Assembly: GCA_900468625.1 (NCBI GenBank)
Contig: UBUL01000029.1
Location: forward strand, 1-64,000
DNA: 64,000 nucleotides
From: Hyphomicrobiales bacterium
Lineage (GTDB): Bacteria > Pseudomonadota > Alphaproteobacteria > Rhizobiales > Rhizobiaceae
Direction of reading: 5' to 3'
Notes under the pieces: generated by a model
What the model saw: the letters and a program-made list of their open reading frames with translations, nothing else
The model's database searches: none
What the model was told of the DNA's origin: nothing
Made by a program: the position numbers and the translations under genes
In this document: piece after piece, positions 40,664 to 49,516 of the stretch
How positions within the stretch are numbered: position 1 is the first letter of the stretch
Layout of the letters: every line of letters begins with the position of its first letter

Positions 40664-41785
40664 ATGTTGATCGCATCGCTTCTGCGCATCGTAACCCTGA
40701 TCCGCAAGGAACTCCTCGTTATCCTGAAGGACCCAAGAAGCCGGGCGAGCCTTGTCGTACCGCCCATCCTCCAGTGCCTGATCTTCGGCTATGCCGCTAC
40801 CTACGACCTCAACTTGGTCCCCTATGCGCTCGTCGACCAGGACAGGACGACAACGTCGAGAAACCTGGTCGCAAAACTGGAGGGATCGGGCATCTTCGAG
40901 CGGGTAGCGACGCTGACGCAGACGGGCCAGGCCATAAGACTTCTCGATGCCAAGCAGGCCGTCCTGATCATTGTCATCGAGCACCATTTCGAGAGGCAAT
41001 TGGAAGCAGGCGCCTCCGGCACGGTACAGGTCATCGCCGACGGCAGGAATTCCAACACGAGCGGCATCGCGCAAGGCTATGCCAACACCATCGTCAGCGG
41101 CTTTACTTCCGACTGGCTTGCAGGGAAGGGAAGTTCCAGCAACGCCGTGCAGGTGACGACGCGCGCCTGGTACAATCCGCAGCTTGAAACGCGCTGGAGC
41201 ATGGTCCCTTCGCTCATCGGAACGATCACCATGCTGATGACGATGATGCTGACCGCCATGTCCGTCGCGCGCGAACGCGAGGAGGGAACCTTCGATCAAT
41301 TGCTGGTGGCACCGTTCACGCCGACCGAGATCATGATCGGCAAGGCCGTCCCCTCGATGATCGTCGGCATCACTCAGGCATCGACGATCCTGCTAGTGGC
41401 CTTGTTCTGGTTCCGTATCCCGTTCGCCGGCTCTTTCCTGACGCTCTATCTCGGGCTCAGCCTCTTCTTGGCCGCGGCCATCGGTTTCGGCCTGTTCCTG
41501 TCGTCGATTGCCGCCAACATGCAGCAGGCGATGATTCTCGGTTTCGTCTTCCTGATGCCGTTCATGCTGCTGTCGGGACTGATGTCGCCGACCGACAACA
41601 TGCCGAAGGTTCTCCAATATGCGACGATGATCAACCCGCTGAAATATGCAATCCGCATTACACGCAGTGTCTATCTCGAAGGTGCCGGTCTCGGCACGCT
41701 GCTTCCCGACATGCTGGCACTGGTCGCCATTGCCGCCGCCACGATGCCGGTTGCCGCCTGGATGTTCCGTCACCGCCTGAACTAG
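40664..41785 (+). CDS. ABC-2 type exporter permease (YbhR-like)
   Basis: A 373-residue paralogue of the preceding permease with the same layout: first helix near 28-45 (V-V-P-P-I-L-Q-C-L-I-F-G-Y), a periplasmic domain and five C-terminal helices after A-R-E-R-E-E-G-T-F-D near residue 201. It starts two bases after the preceding stop. It completes the HlyD-ATPase-ATPase-permease-permease order of ybhGFSR. No outer-membrane factor follows; sequence after the stop is a gene scar. Confidence 0.92.
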   Translation: MLIASLLRIVTLIRKELLVILKDPRSRASLVVPPILQCLIFGYAATYDLNLVPYALVDQDRTTTSRNLVAKLEGSGIFERVATLTQTGQAIRLLDAKQAVLIIVIEHHFERQLEAGASGTVQVIADGRNSNTSGIAQGYANTIVSGFTSDWLAGKGSSSNAVQVTTRAWYNPQLETRWSMVPSLIGTITMLMTMMLTAMSVAREREEGTFDQLLVAPFTPTEIMIGKAVPSMIVGITQASTILLVALFWFRIPFAGSFLTLYLGLSLFLAAAIGFGLFLSSIAANMQQAMILGFVFLMPFMLLSGLMSPTDNMPKVLQYATMINPLKYAIRITRSVYLEGAGLGTLLPDMLALVAIAAATMPVAAWMFRHRLN

Positions 41786-41848
41786 ATCCCATAACGGGCC
41801 GGCCCTCACCAGTGACCATCAAGGCGCCACGCCGCATCAGGCTCGTCG

Positions 41849-42007
41849 ATGGCTGCCCAATCTCTAAGCGTATCCGTGGTTGCGCAGAAATTGGGCTACG
41901 ACGCCGAAGCATCGTTCAGCCGTGCCTTCAAGCGTATCATCGGTGCTCCACCGAGCCAGTTTCGCAAGGGCAGCGGAGCTGAAACGAATTCCTTCCCTAT
42001 GGATTGA
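41849..42007 (+). pseudogene. C-terminal remnant of an AraC-family regulator
   Basis: A 52-codon frame ending in TGA reads V-A-Q-K-L-G-Y-D-A-E-A-S-F-S-R-A-F-K-R-I-I-G-A-P-P-S-Q-F-R, the second helix-turn-helix and end of an AraC/XylS DNA-binding domain. The upstream part of the domain is absent and a stop (TGA) occurs shortly before in frame. It is too short to act. Together with the orphan antitoxin at 42497 it marks the 1.1-kb stretch 41786-42869 as a decayed region; between 42008 and 42496 I see no intact gene. Confidence 0.75.
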
Positions 42008-42496
42008 AGCTCTCACCGCCGGGAATGTGCAATGTCGGCTGCGATTTGTTCAGAGAGTGCCGGCCTTCTTAGACAAGGCGCTCTTCAACGGCAACCGCGC
42101 GTGAGACAATGTAGACAGCAGAATGTCTCCTGGCACGCCGTCGGCGGCTTGTACCGACAAGCTGTGGAGAAAGGCGGCATAGAATTCCGCGAGCGCTGAT
42201 CCGGCCGCGGCAATCATAGTGAAGCCCGACAAGCATTTGCCGCGCGCCCGTCCTCAAGGAATACACTGCGACCTCATTCCTTCCCTCGATCGGTCCAGTG
42301 GCGGGCACTCGCCAACGTCGTAGCGATACAACAGCGGCTTGCTCCGCTGATCGGCGCGCCGGTGCTGGAGCTCGTCGAAAAGTGGGCGTGAGTGTACGCA
42401 AACAGACCGAAATCATCCGGCTGGTGGCAATTGCCGGCTGACATGTATTTTGATGGTGCCGAACGGGTGCTCGACCGTGTCGCCCTGACCTTCATC

Positions 42497-42667
42497 TTAA
42501 TTCAGTCGACGTCCCACCGGGCAAGACGTGGCAATCAGTCTGACATCGTCGGACTCCACGCGAACCAGCGTCTCCAACGCCTGGCGGATGAGTGCTGCGG
42601 TTTCCTTGGTACTCAACGATCTAGCCTTGTCCACGAGGGCGTCGTCGAGAATGATGGTTGAGCGCAT
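42497..42667 (-). CDS. orphan VapB-type antitoxin
   Basis: A 56-residue ribbon-helix-helix protein from ATG 42667: M-R-S-T-I-I-L-D-D-A-L-V-D-K-A, then T-A-A-L-I-R-Q-A-L-E-T-L-V, the VapB/DUF2191 pattern. VapB normally precedes a PIN-domain VapC ribonuclease in the same direction. No PIN-domain frame follows at 42496-42000 on the minus strand, so the toxin is lost or elsewhere. It lies next to an AraC fragment in a decayed intergenic stretch. It may be a relic or may still bind a remote VapC. Confidence 0.7.
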   Translation of the reverse strand: MRSTIILDDALVDKARSLSTKETAALIRQALETLVRVESDDVRLIATSCPVGRRLN

Positions 42668-42869
42668 CACTATGCATTCTTGTTGCGGCACCAAAAACAG
42701 CACCATTCGGTGATAAAATCTATGCCTTCTTCGACATTGATACAGCAGGCTCCTCTTTCAGGTTCTCGGAAATTGAACGGATCACGCCCAAGGAAATAGG
42801 AAGCGGCGTGTCCTGGAAGACAGAACCGAGCCGAGCCAGTTCTCCGTGGAAATCACACCTGTCCGCTTC

Positions 42870-43676
42870 TCAGTGTCGCTCGTGTGCGAGGAATTGGCGA
42901 AAACGCTCGGATTTTGGATGTTTGAAAAGTTCCGCCGGCTCGCCCGTCTCTTCGATAACGCCCTTGTGGAGAAACACGATCTTATTGGAAACGTCTCGCG
43001 CGAACGCCATCTCATGCGTTACGACCAGCATGGTTCGTCCCTCCTCGGCAAGCGAGCGCATGACTTTAAGCACTTCGCCAACAAGTTCGGGATCAAGCGC
43101 TGAAGTCGGCTCGTCGAAAAGCATGACCTTCGGCCGCTGCGCGAGAGCACGAGCAATCGCCGCGCGTTGCTGCTGACCTCCAGATAGATGCGCTGGATAG
43201 AAATTTCGCTTGTCGGCGATTCCAACTCGTTCAAGCAGCGCTTCTGCTTCCGCGACGCATTCGGCGCGGTTGCGTTTCTGCACATGCACCGGCGCTTCGA
43301 TTACATTTTCCAAAATGGTCATGTGCGACCAAAGATTGAAGCTCTGAAACACCATGCCGATGTGTTCGCGCAGCCGATCGACCTGCCTGCGATCGGCAGG
43401 CTCGGTCCTGTGGCGTCCTTTTTTCAGCGAGAACATCTCGCCGCCGATGCGTATCTCGCCACTGTCTGGCACTTCAAGCATATTGATGCATCGAAGCATC
43501 GTCGACTTTCCCGAGCCGGAAGAGCCCAAGATCGATATGACGTCGCCTTCGTTGGCCTCTAGCGAAACGCCTTTGAGAACCTCCAGCGGGCCGAAGCACT
43601 TTCTGAGATCCTTGACCGAAACGGCAGCGCTCTTTTGTATGTTGTCGCTGGCCAAGACTGTTCCCCTGATGGACAT
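42870..43676 (-). CDS. polar amino acid ABC transporter ATP-binding protein
   Basis: A 268-residue PAAT-family ATPase (HisP/GlnQ type): Walker A G-S-S-G-S-G-K-S-T, Q-loop F-Q-S-F-N-L-W-S-H-M-T, signature L-S-G-G-Q-Q-Q-R and Walker B V-M-L-F-D-E-P-T-S-A-L-D-P. I chose the ATG at 43676, which has CGGAG six bases upstream and avoids overlap with the permease gene ending at 43688. It is the last gene of a leftward operon of regulator, two permeases and ATPase, and should energise uptake with the binding protein encoded on the other side of the divergent promoter (47156). Confidence 0.94.
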   Translation of the reverse strand: MSIRGTVLASDNIQKSAAVSVKDLRKCFGPLEVLKGVSLEANEGDVISILGSSGSGKSTMLRCINMLEVPDSGEIRIGGEMFSLKKGRHRTEPADRRQVDRLREHIGMVFQSFNLWSHMTILENVIEAPVHVQKRNRAECVAEAEALLERVGIADKRNFYPAHLSGGQQQRAAIARALAQRPKVMLFDEPTSALDPELVGEVLKVMRSLAEEGRTMLVVTHEMAFARDVSNKIVFLHKGVIEETGEPAELFKHPKSERFRQFLAHERH

Positions 43677-43687
43677 GCGTACTCCGG

Positions 43688-44395
43688 TTAAGTGGTAGGA
43701 TTGGGTGGCATGCGCATATGTGGTGAAAGCCAAAATTCGACCACCATGAGCATGCGCGTGACGGCGAAATTGATCGCAAGGTAAATCGCTCCTGCGACGA
43801 TGAAGATTTCGAAAGCCCGAAAGCTGTCCGCGATCAATTTTCCTGCGAGACCTGTGACTTCCATGATGGTGATGACGGAAGCAAGCGCCGTTGCCTTGAC
43901 CATCAGGATGATCTCATTGCCATAGGCAGGCAATGCGTGCCTGATGGCAATCGGAAGAATGATGCGCCTGAACAACAGGATACCTGACATGCCGCAGGCG
44001 CGCGCCGCCTCAACCTGTTGCATGGAAACGGCCTGCAGGCCACCTCGAAAGATCTCGCTGCAGTAGGCGGCCGTGTTCAGCGTCAACGCCAGCACGGCGC
44101 ACCAATAAGGTTCACGGAAAAACCACCAGACGCCAAGATCCTGCAATCCATGGCGGAATTGACCGAGGCCATAGTATATCAGGAACATTTGGACAAGGAG
44201 AGGTGAGCCTCTGAACACGAAGACATAAGCGCGGGTTAAGGTTCGGCCGATCGTGCCGCCCATCACCGCAATGAGCGCGATGACAAGCGCGAGGACGCTC
44301 CCCGCCAGAATGGATGTGACTGCAAGCTCGATGGTCAGCGGCAAACCGTTCAGAAGAGTGAAGAACGTTTCCCTCATGAAGCCAATATCCATCAC
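43688..44395 (-). CDS. polar amino acid ABC transporter permease (HisM type)
   Basis: A 235-residue permease with about five helices, the N-terminal PAAT segment (L-N-G-L-P-L-T-I-E-L-A) and the EAA-like loop E-A-A-R-A-C-G-M-S near residue 134. The start overlaps the preceding permease stop. Two adjacent ATGs (44395, 44392) are possible. It pairs with the permease at 44392-45117 to import a cationic amino acid, amine or related guanidino compound; the catabolic operon supports such a substrate. Confidence 0.92.
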   Translation of the reverse strand: MMDIGFMRETFFTLLNGLPLTIELAVTSILAGSVLALVIALIAVMGGTIGRTLTRAYVFVFRGSPLLVQMFLIYYGLGQFRHGLQDLGVWWFFREPYWCAVLALTLNTAAYCSEIFRGGLQAVSMQQVEAARACGMSGILLFRRIILPIAIRHALPAYGNEIILMVKATALASVITIMEVTGLAGKLIADSFRAFEIFIVAGAIYLAINFAVTRMLMVVEFWLSPHMRMPPNPTT

Positions 44396-45117
44396 AAGGC
44401 CCTCCTTATCCCTTGAGTTGTTCGCGCTTCCATTCTCCTGAACAGGATCGAAGAAACCCAGGTGATGACGAGATAAAGGACGACTGCCGTCAGATAGAAT
44501 TCAAACGGGCGGCGTGTGGACCCGGCGGCGATTTGCGATTGCCGGAGGAGTTCGACAAGTCCGGTGACGGAGATCAATGCCGATTCCTTCAGGACGAGTT
44601 GCCAGGTGTTTCCAAGTCCCGGAATGGCATAGCGAAGCACGAGAGGTGCGATAATGCGCCTGAACTTGGGCCACGGCCGCATGCCAACGGCGCTGGCCGC
44701 TTCGATTTCGCCGCGCGCAACCGATTTGAATGCCCCACGAAAGACCTCGGCCTGGTAGGCGGCCGAGACGACGCCAAGTGCCAGGGTTCCCGTTAGGAAA
44801 GCGGGCATCCCAATGAAACCATGGTAGCCGAACAGGCCGCCGACAGATCCGAGCAGCGAGCTTCCGCCAAAATAGAAAAGATAGATGATCAAAAGGTCCG
44901 GGACGCCGCGGAGGATTGTGGTGTAGCAGTCGGCAAACCAGCGAACGGCCATATGCGGCGACAGCTGCATGAAGGTAACAACAGAGCCGATGACCGTTCC
45001 AGCCAGAAAGCCACACACGGAAACGCCAATTGTCATGGCGGCAGCCGTCAGAAGGAGGGGACCCCAGCCTGTCTGTCCGACGCCGACAAGTGTCAGATAA
45101 CTATCGATAAGCTCCAT
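44392..45117 (-). CDS. polar amino acid ABC transporter permease (HisQ type)
   Basis: A 241-residue permease with five or six helices and the EAA-like loop E-A-A-S-A-V-G-M-R near residue 139. The PAAT start (G-W-G-P-L-L-L-T-A-A-A-M-T-I) is visible. It is the first transporter gene after the GntR regulator gene, 33 bases downstream, with an AGAGG site before its ATG. In HisQ/ArtQ-like importers this subunit forms a heterodimer with the HisM-like partner. Confidence 0.92.
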   Translation of the reverse strand: MELIDSYLTLVGVGQTGWGPLLLTAAAMTIGVSVCGFLAGTVIGSVVTFMQLSPHMAVRWFADCYTTILRGVPDLLIIYLFYFGGSSLLGSVGGLFGYHGFIGMPAFLTGTLALGVVSAAYQAEVFRGAFKSVARGEIEAASAVGMRPWPKFRRIIAPLVLRYAIPGLGNTWQLVLKESALISVTGLVELLRQSQIAAGSTRRPFEFYLTAVVLYLVITWVSSILFRRMEARTTQGIRRAL

Positions 45118-45150
45118 GCGTGAACCTCTTTGTGAAAGCTTGGCTTTGGC

Positions 45151-45846
45151 TCAGTCGACGGTTCGACGATGCGCCCAAATGCGCTGGAGCTTCGACATGT
45201 TCTTGAGCGAGCTTTGCACATGCGCGCGCGCTGCATTCGCAGCTGCCTCGCGGTCGCGTGCGCAGATGGCGTCTGCAATTGCCCGATGCTCATCGAGATC
45301 CGTGTGCTCGAGATCGACCCAGAGAACTTCGAGCCACAGGGCCAAACGAAGTTGCTGATAGACTTGGTCGGTTACCCTTACGAGAGCCTCGTTCCGAGTC
45401 GATTCCACAATGACTCGATGAATGTACAATCCAAGATCGAGACGGGCGGCGTCGGACGGCGCCCCATTGGTCGTCTCCTTGAGCTCGATCATCTGGGCGA
45501 TTACGCCTCGAAGCCGGTCAAGGTCTTCTTCGGTCGCCATCTCGCAGGCGAGTTGCGCAGCGCAGACATCGAGTGCTTCGCGAACAACCAGCAAATTGCA
45601 GAATTTGGTGACGTCCAGATCGGTGACCGTATATCCGAGGTTTCGTTGTCCGACGATCAACCCTTCCTCTTCAAGCTTCATCAACGCTTCGCGCAACGGC
45701 GTCCGGCTGACGCCGAAGCGCTTGGCAAGCGTGTTTTCCGACAGGCGCTCCGAGGGGCGTAGTTGGCCGCTGAGAATGAGGTCCTTCAGCTGCGAGTATG
45801 TGCTCTCACGCAACGAGCCTCGCTGTTCCGTTTTGGTCGATGCCAA
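45151..45846 (-). CDS. GntR-family (FadR/FCD subgroup) transcriptional regulator
   Basis: A 231-residue regulator: N-terminal winged helix with L-A-K-R-F-G-V-S-R-T-P-L-R-E-A-L (residues about 40-55) and a C-terminal all-helical FCD domain. FCD proteins bind a metal through an Asp and three His; candidate ligands include D in A-R-L-D-L-G-L-Y-I-H-R and H in L-D-E-H-R-A-I, followed by A-R-A-H. It heads the leftward transporter operon and is divergent from the catabolic operon, so it probably represses both until an amine or amino-acid ligand binds. Two palindromes in the intergenic region are candidate operators. Confidence 0.9.
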   Translation of the reverse strand: MASTKTEQRGSLRESTYSQLKDLILSGQLRPSERLSENTLAKRFGVSRTPLREALMKLEEEGLIVGQRNLGYTVTDLDVTKFCNLLVVREALDVCAAQLACEMATEEDLDRLRGVIAQMIELKETTNGAPSDAARLDLGLYIHRVIVESTRNEALVRVTDQVYQQLRLALWLEVLWVDLEHTDLDEHRAIADAICARDREAAANAARAHVQSSLKNMSKLQRIWAHRRTVD

Positions 45847-45915
45847 TCAATTCCCTTTCCATGTCTGCGCCCGTTCAGCGGGTCCTGTCGGTGGCACCAT
45901 AACTTTTTCCCTCTT

Positions 45916-45947
45916 GCTTGATCAAGCAGAATACGATTATGTATACA
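45916..45947. promoter_or_regulatory. two palindromes between the GntR and ureohydrolase genes
   Basis: GCTTGATCAAGC (45916-45927) is a perfect 12-base palindrome. ATTATGTATACAATG contains the perfect core TGTATACA (45940-45947). FCD-type GntR regulators commonly bind (A/T)TTGTATACAA(T) sites, so the second is the better operator candidate. Both lie in the 183-base divergent region between 45846 and 46030. Confidence 0.55.
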
Positions 45948-46029
45948 ATGTTGACCACAACAAGCAATGCCCTTTCATCTGCATTTTGGAAGCGGCTTGA
46001 AATGTGGGTACAGGACAAATGGAGGCCCG

Positions 46030-47076
46030 ATGCCAGAGATTTTAAGCCTGGAAGAATTGCGGGAGCGCTTTTCGAATGCTTCAGGCGGCGACATGTTCGA
46101 TCCGGAGTTTCGAAAGGTTGCCGAGCTGGTCTTTGGGGATGGCGATAGCCGTCAGGCTCCTTATTGCGGCATACCAACGCTTTTGAAGGCTCCTTATCGT
46201 CCTGATGCGTCGCCGGATTTTACCGGCATCGACATCGCGCTTTTCGGGATACCAATGGACCTTGGCGTGACGAACCGATCAGGTGCGCGGTTCGGGCCTC
46301 GTGCCGTTCGCAATGTCGATCGGGTCGGTCCTTATGAGCATGTGTTGCGCGCCGTTCCGACCGCTCACGCACGGGTCGCCGATGTCGGCGATGTTCCGTT
46401 CAGGAGCCGCTTTGATCTCGCCGCATCCCATGAGGATATCGAGCGATTTGTCCTCGGGGTGGTCAAGGCGGGCGTTGTGCCTTTGGCGGTCGGCGGCGAC
46501 CACTCGATAGGTCTTCCCATTCTGCGGGCCGTCGGCAAGGATCGATCGGTAGGGATGATCCATATCGATGCGCATTGCGACACGGGCGGCTCCTTTGAGG
46601 GCTGCAAATTCCATCATGGCGGCCCATTCCGGCAGGCGGTGCTTGACGGCGTGCTGGATCCGCGGCGGACGGTTCAGATCGGCATTCGAGGAAATTCGGA
46701 ATATCTGTGGGAGTTCTCGTATGCGTCCGGCATGACCGTCATACATGCGGAAGAGGTCGGCGATATCGGCATAGGCGCGGTCGTCGCAAGGGCGAGAGAG
46801 ATCGTCGGCTCGGGTCCGACCTATATCAGCTTCGACGTCGATTCTCTCGATCCGGCATTTGCGCCCGGTACGGGGACGCCTGAAGTCGGCGGGCTGACCT
46901 CCGCCCAGGCGCTGGGCATTCTGCGAGGTCTTGCGGGATTGAACATCGTTGGCGGCGACGTCGTCGAGGTTGCTCCACAGTACGATCCGACAACGAACAC
47001 GGCGCAAATTGCGGCGCAGGTTTTATTCGAACTCCTCTGCCTGGCGGCAGAGGCAATCAAGATTCGCGCGTCCTAG
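46030..47076 (+). CDS. agmatinase-like ureohydrolase (arginase superfamily)
   Basis: A 348-residue Mn2+ enzyme that hydrolyses a guanidino group to urea plus amine. All metal ligands are present: His158 (G-G-D-H-S), Asp180/His182/Asp184 (D-A-H-C-D) and Asp269/Asp271 (D-V-D), with D-P-A-F-A-P-G-T-G-T-P-E closing the signature. Length fits agmatinase, guanidinobutyrase or guanidinopropionase; the specificity loop does not decide which. It is first in the plus-strand operon with the uptake and amine-catabolism genes. The ATG at 46030 has GGAGG four bases upstream; an upstream in-frame ATG at 45967 lies too near the operator. Confidence 0.92.
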   Translation: MPEILSLEELRERFSNASGGDMFDPEFRKVAELVFGDGDSRQAPYCGIPTLLKAPYRPDASPDFTGIDIALFGIPMDLGVTNRSGARFGPRAVRNVDRVGPYEHVLRAVPTAHARVADVGDVPFRSRFDLAASHEDIERFVLGVVKAGVVPLAVGGDHSIGLPILRAVGKDRSVGMIHIDAHCDTGGSFEGCKFHHGGPFRQAVLDGVLDPRRTVQIGIRGNSEYLWEFSYASGMTVIHAEEVGDIGIGAVVARAREIVGSGPTYISFDVDSLDPAFAPGTGTPEVGGLTSAQALGILRGLAGLNIVGGDVVEVAPQYDPTTNTAQIAAQVLFELLCLAAEAIKIRAS

Positions 47077-47155
47077 CGGCTGAGGCTAGGCGTTGCGAAG
47101 GCTGCAACCGTCCTGTCCGCAAAAGGACAGGGGGAAACAAAAAGGGGAATGCAAC

Positions 47156-47998
47156 ATGCAATTATCAAAACTCTTGCTGACGTCCGTCTTGCTGGGTGTC
47201 GCCTTCGCCGGCGCCGCCACCGCAGAGACAAAGCCAACCGAAATTACGATTGCGACCGAAGGCGCGTACGAACCGTGGAACTTCACTGGACCTGATGGCA
47301 AGCTTGCCGGGTTCGAGATCGATCTTGCCAACGACCTCTGCGCTCGCATGAAGATCAAGTGCACGATCGTCGCCCAGGATTGGGACGGCCTCATTCCGTC
47401 GCTCAATGTGAAAAAGTTCGACGCCATCATGGCCTCGATGATCGTTACTGAGAAGCGTCTTGCCGTCATTTCGTTCAGCGAGCCCTATGCCCCGACTGCT
47501 GCTGCCTTCATGGTCGACAAGACCGGTCCGCTTGCAAAGCTGCCAGGCACCGGGACCACGGTCGATCTTGCCGGAGACAAAGCGAAGGTCGAGCAGGAAT
47601 TGCAGCCGCTTCGAGACGCCCTCAAGGGCAAGACGGTCGGCGCGCAGGTATCGACGGCGAACGCAACGTTCCTCGACACCTACTTCAAGGGCGTCGTCGA
47701 TCCTAGAGAATACAAGACCGTCGAGCAGCATGATCTGGATCTTCAGGCCGGCCGCATCGACGCAGTCGTTGCGCAGAAGACATCGCTGAACGCAACGCTT
47801 CGAAAGGATGATTTCAAAGACTACACGATCGCCGGTCCGACCTTCAAAGGCGGGGTCTTCGGGCAGGGTATCGCAGCAGGACTTCGCAAGGACGATACGG
47901 TCCTGAAGTCCATGTTCGACGCGGCGATCAAAGCGGCCAAGGCGGACGGCACGATCAACAAGCTTGCGCAGAAATGGATCAAGACAAATCTCGATTGA
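47156..47998 (+). CDS. polar amino acid ABC transporter periplasmic binding protein
   Basis: A 280-residue secreted protein (signal peptide about residues 1-22, ending A-G-A-A-T-A-E) of the HisJ/ArtJ fold: I-A-T-E-G-A-Y-E-P-W-N-F, then G-F-E-I-D-L-A-N-D-L, the usual PBP loop, and M-I-V-T-E-K-R. An insertion around residues 120-150 is longer than in many amino-acid binding proteins. It should deliver the pathway substrate to the permeases encoded leftward, so the transporter genes are divided between two divergent operons. The ATG has an AAAGGGGA site. A stem-loop follows the stop. Confidence 0.93.
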   Translation: MQLSKLLLTSVLLGVAFAGAATAETKPTEITIATEGAYEPWNFTGPDGKLAGFEIDLANDLCARMKIKCTIVAQDWDGLIPSLNVKKFDAIMASMIVTEKRLAVISFSEPYAPTAAAFMVDKTGPLAKLPGTGTTVDLAGDKAKVEQELQPLRDALKGKTVGAQVSTANATFLDTYFKGVVDPREYKTVEQHDLDLQAGRIDAVVAQKTSLNATLRKDDFKDYTIAGPTFKGGVFGQGIAAGLRKDDTVLKSMFDAAIKAAKADGTINKLAQKWIKTNLD

Positions 47999-48032
47999 TT
48001 GAGCGCTGAAATTCTCACCCCGACAAAAATGG

Positions 48033-48063
48033 CAGCCGGTGCACCAAAAGGTCGCATCGGCTG
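48033..48063 (+). promoter_or_regulatory. intercistronic stem-loop after the amino-acid binding protein gene
   Basis: CAGCCGGTGC ... GCATCGGCTG pair through about ten base pairs including one G-U, then A-C-C/G-G-T after a one-base bulge, with loop AAAA. It starts 35 bases after the stop at 47998 and is not followed by a T-run. It likely protects the upstream mRNA and sets high expression of the binding protein relative to the enzymes. Confidence 0.72.
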
Positions 48064-48120
48064 ACCGGCGGAGCTTTGCCAAGCGTCGCTATCGAAACAC
48101 ACCTCATTTGGAGAGCCGTT

Positions 48121-49503
48121 GTGACTATCCTTCTCAATTCCCTTGAAGCTCGGGACGCTGCCTTCGTTCTTCACCCCTATACCAACGCCTCGCAACATTT
48201 GAAGGACGGTCCGCTGGTGATTGCAAGGGGGGAAGGGATCCATGTCATCGACAGCGAGGGCAATAAGTATATCGAAGGTCTTGGGGGGCTGTTTTGCGCG
48301 TCGCTCGGCTTCAGCGAACAGCGTCTAGTCGATGCCGCGACCCGGCAAATGAAGGAATTGCCATTCTATCACAGCTTCGGCGGCAAATCGCACGAGACGG
48401 CCATCGAGCTGGCCGACAGGCTCATCCGGCTTTCGCCTGTTCCGATGTCGAAGGTGTTCTTCGCCAATTCGGGTTCCGAGGCCAATGATACGGCCATGAA
48501 ACTCGTCTGGTATTATCACAACGCGATCGGCAAGCCGGAAAAGAAAAAGATCATTTCGCGTATGCGTGCCTATCACGGCGTGACCATCGCCTCCGCAAGC
48601 CTGACGGGGCTCCCTAACAATCACCGTGATTTCGATCTGCCGATCGCCCGCGTGCTGCATACGGATTGCCCGGAATTCTATCGTTACGGTCAGCCGGGCG
48701 AGACGGAAGAGGAATTTGCCACACGTTGCGCGGATGCGCTCGAGAGACTGATCCTTGCGGAAGGCCCGGAAACGATCGGTGCATTCTTTGCCGAACCGCT
48801 TATGGCATCGGGCGGCTGCATCGTCCCGCCGCCAGCCTACTACGAGAAAATTCAGGCAATCCTGAAGAAATACGACGTGCTGCTAATCGCAGACGAGGTG
48901 ATCTGCGGCTTCGGCAGGCTCGGGACGATGTTCGGTTCCGAAAGCTTCGGGCTGCAACCCGATATGATCGTGATGGCAAAGCAGCTCTCGGCAGCTTACC
49001 AGCCGATCTCAGCCCTGATGATCAATGAAAAGATCCATTTTGCGATCGTTTCGGAAAGCGAGAAGATCGGGACCTTCGGGCACGGCTTCACCTATAGCGG
49101 CCATCCCGTCGCCACGGCCGTCGCGCTGGAAACCCTCAAGATATACGAGGAGCGAGACATAGTCGGCCATGTCCAGGACGTAGCGCCGCTGTTTCAGCGC
49201 CGGCTGAATGATCTGAGCGAGCATCCGCTCGTTGGCAACGCCCGTGGCCGGGGTCTGATCGGAACGCTTGAGCTCGTTCGCAACAAGGAGACGAAGGAGG
49301 CGTTCAATCCAGCCCATGGGATTGCTATCCACGCCGGACGAAGAGCTCAGGCCCACGGCGTCATCACCCGCGCGCTGGGCGACAACTACTCGCTGTGCCC
49401 GCCGCTGATCATCACCGAGGCGCAGATCAACGAATTGTTCGACCGCTCCACCCGCGCGCTGGACGACACATATGCCTGGGCCAGGGCGAGTGGATTGTAC
49501 TGA
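48121..49503 (+). CDS. class III omega-aminotransferase (SpuC/omega-amino acid:pyruvate type)
   Basis: A 460-residue fold-type I PLP enzyme. PLP Lys287 is in M-A-K-Q-L, Asp258 in I-A-D-E-V-I-C-G-F-G-R, and N-S-G-S-E-A-N (116-122) binds phosphate. The N-terminal L-H-P-Y-T-N and L-G-G-L-F-C match polyamine or omega-amino acid:pyruvate aminotransferases such as Pseudomonas SpuC. It probably deaminates the terminal amine released by the ureohydrolase to a semialdehyde. GTG 48121, with GGAGAG just upstream, is preferred over ATG 48076, which would add 15 residues across a non-conserved stretch. Confidence 0.9.
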   Translation: MTILLNSLEARDAAFVLHPYTNASQHLKDGPLVIARGEGIHVIDSEGNKYIEGLGGLFCASLGFSEQRLVDAATRQMKELPFYHSFGGKSHETAIELADRLIRLSPVPMSKVFFANSGSEANDTAMKLVWYYHNAIGKPEKKKIISRMRAYHGVTIASASLTGLPNNHRDFDLPIARVLHTDCPEFYRYGQPGETEEEFATRCADALERLILAEGPETIGAFFAEPLMASGGCIVPPPAYYEKIQAILKKYDVLLIADEVICGFGRLGTMFGSESFGLQPDMIVMAKQLSAAYQPISALMINEKIHFAIVSESEKIGTFGHGFTYSGHPVATAVALETLKIYEERDIVGHVQDVAPLFQRRLNDLSEHPLVGNARGRGLIGTLELVRNKETKEAFNPAHGIAIHAGRRAQAHGVITRALGDNYSLCPPLIITEAQINELFDRSTRALDDTYAWARASGLY

Positions 49504-49516
49504 GGAACGATTGACG

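Noticed and set aside
42008..42496. Transposase remnants in the scar between the exporter and amino-acid transporter operons
   Set aside because: Frames on both strands were read; none showed a DDE, HTH or other transposase motif, and no terminal inverted repeats were seen.
45916..45927. GCTTGATCAAGC as an FNR/FixK box
   Set aside because: TTGATCAA lacks the four-base spacer between half sites, so it is not FNR-like; kept only as a possible GntR operator.
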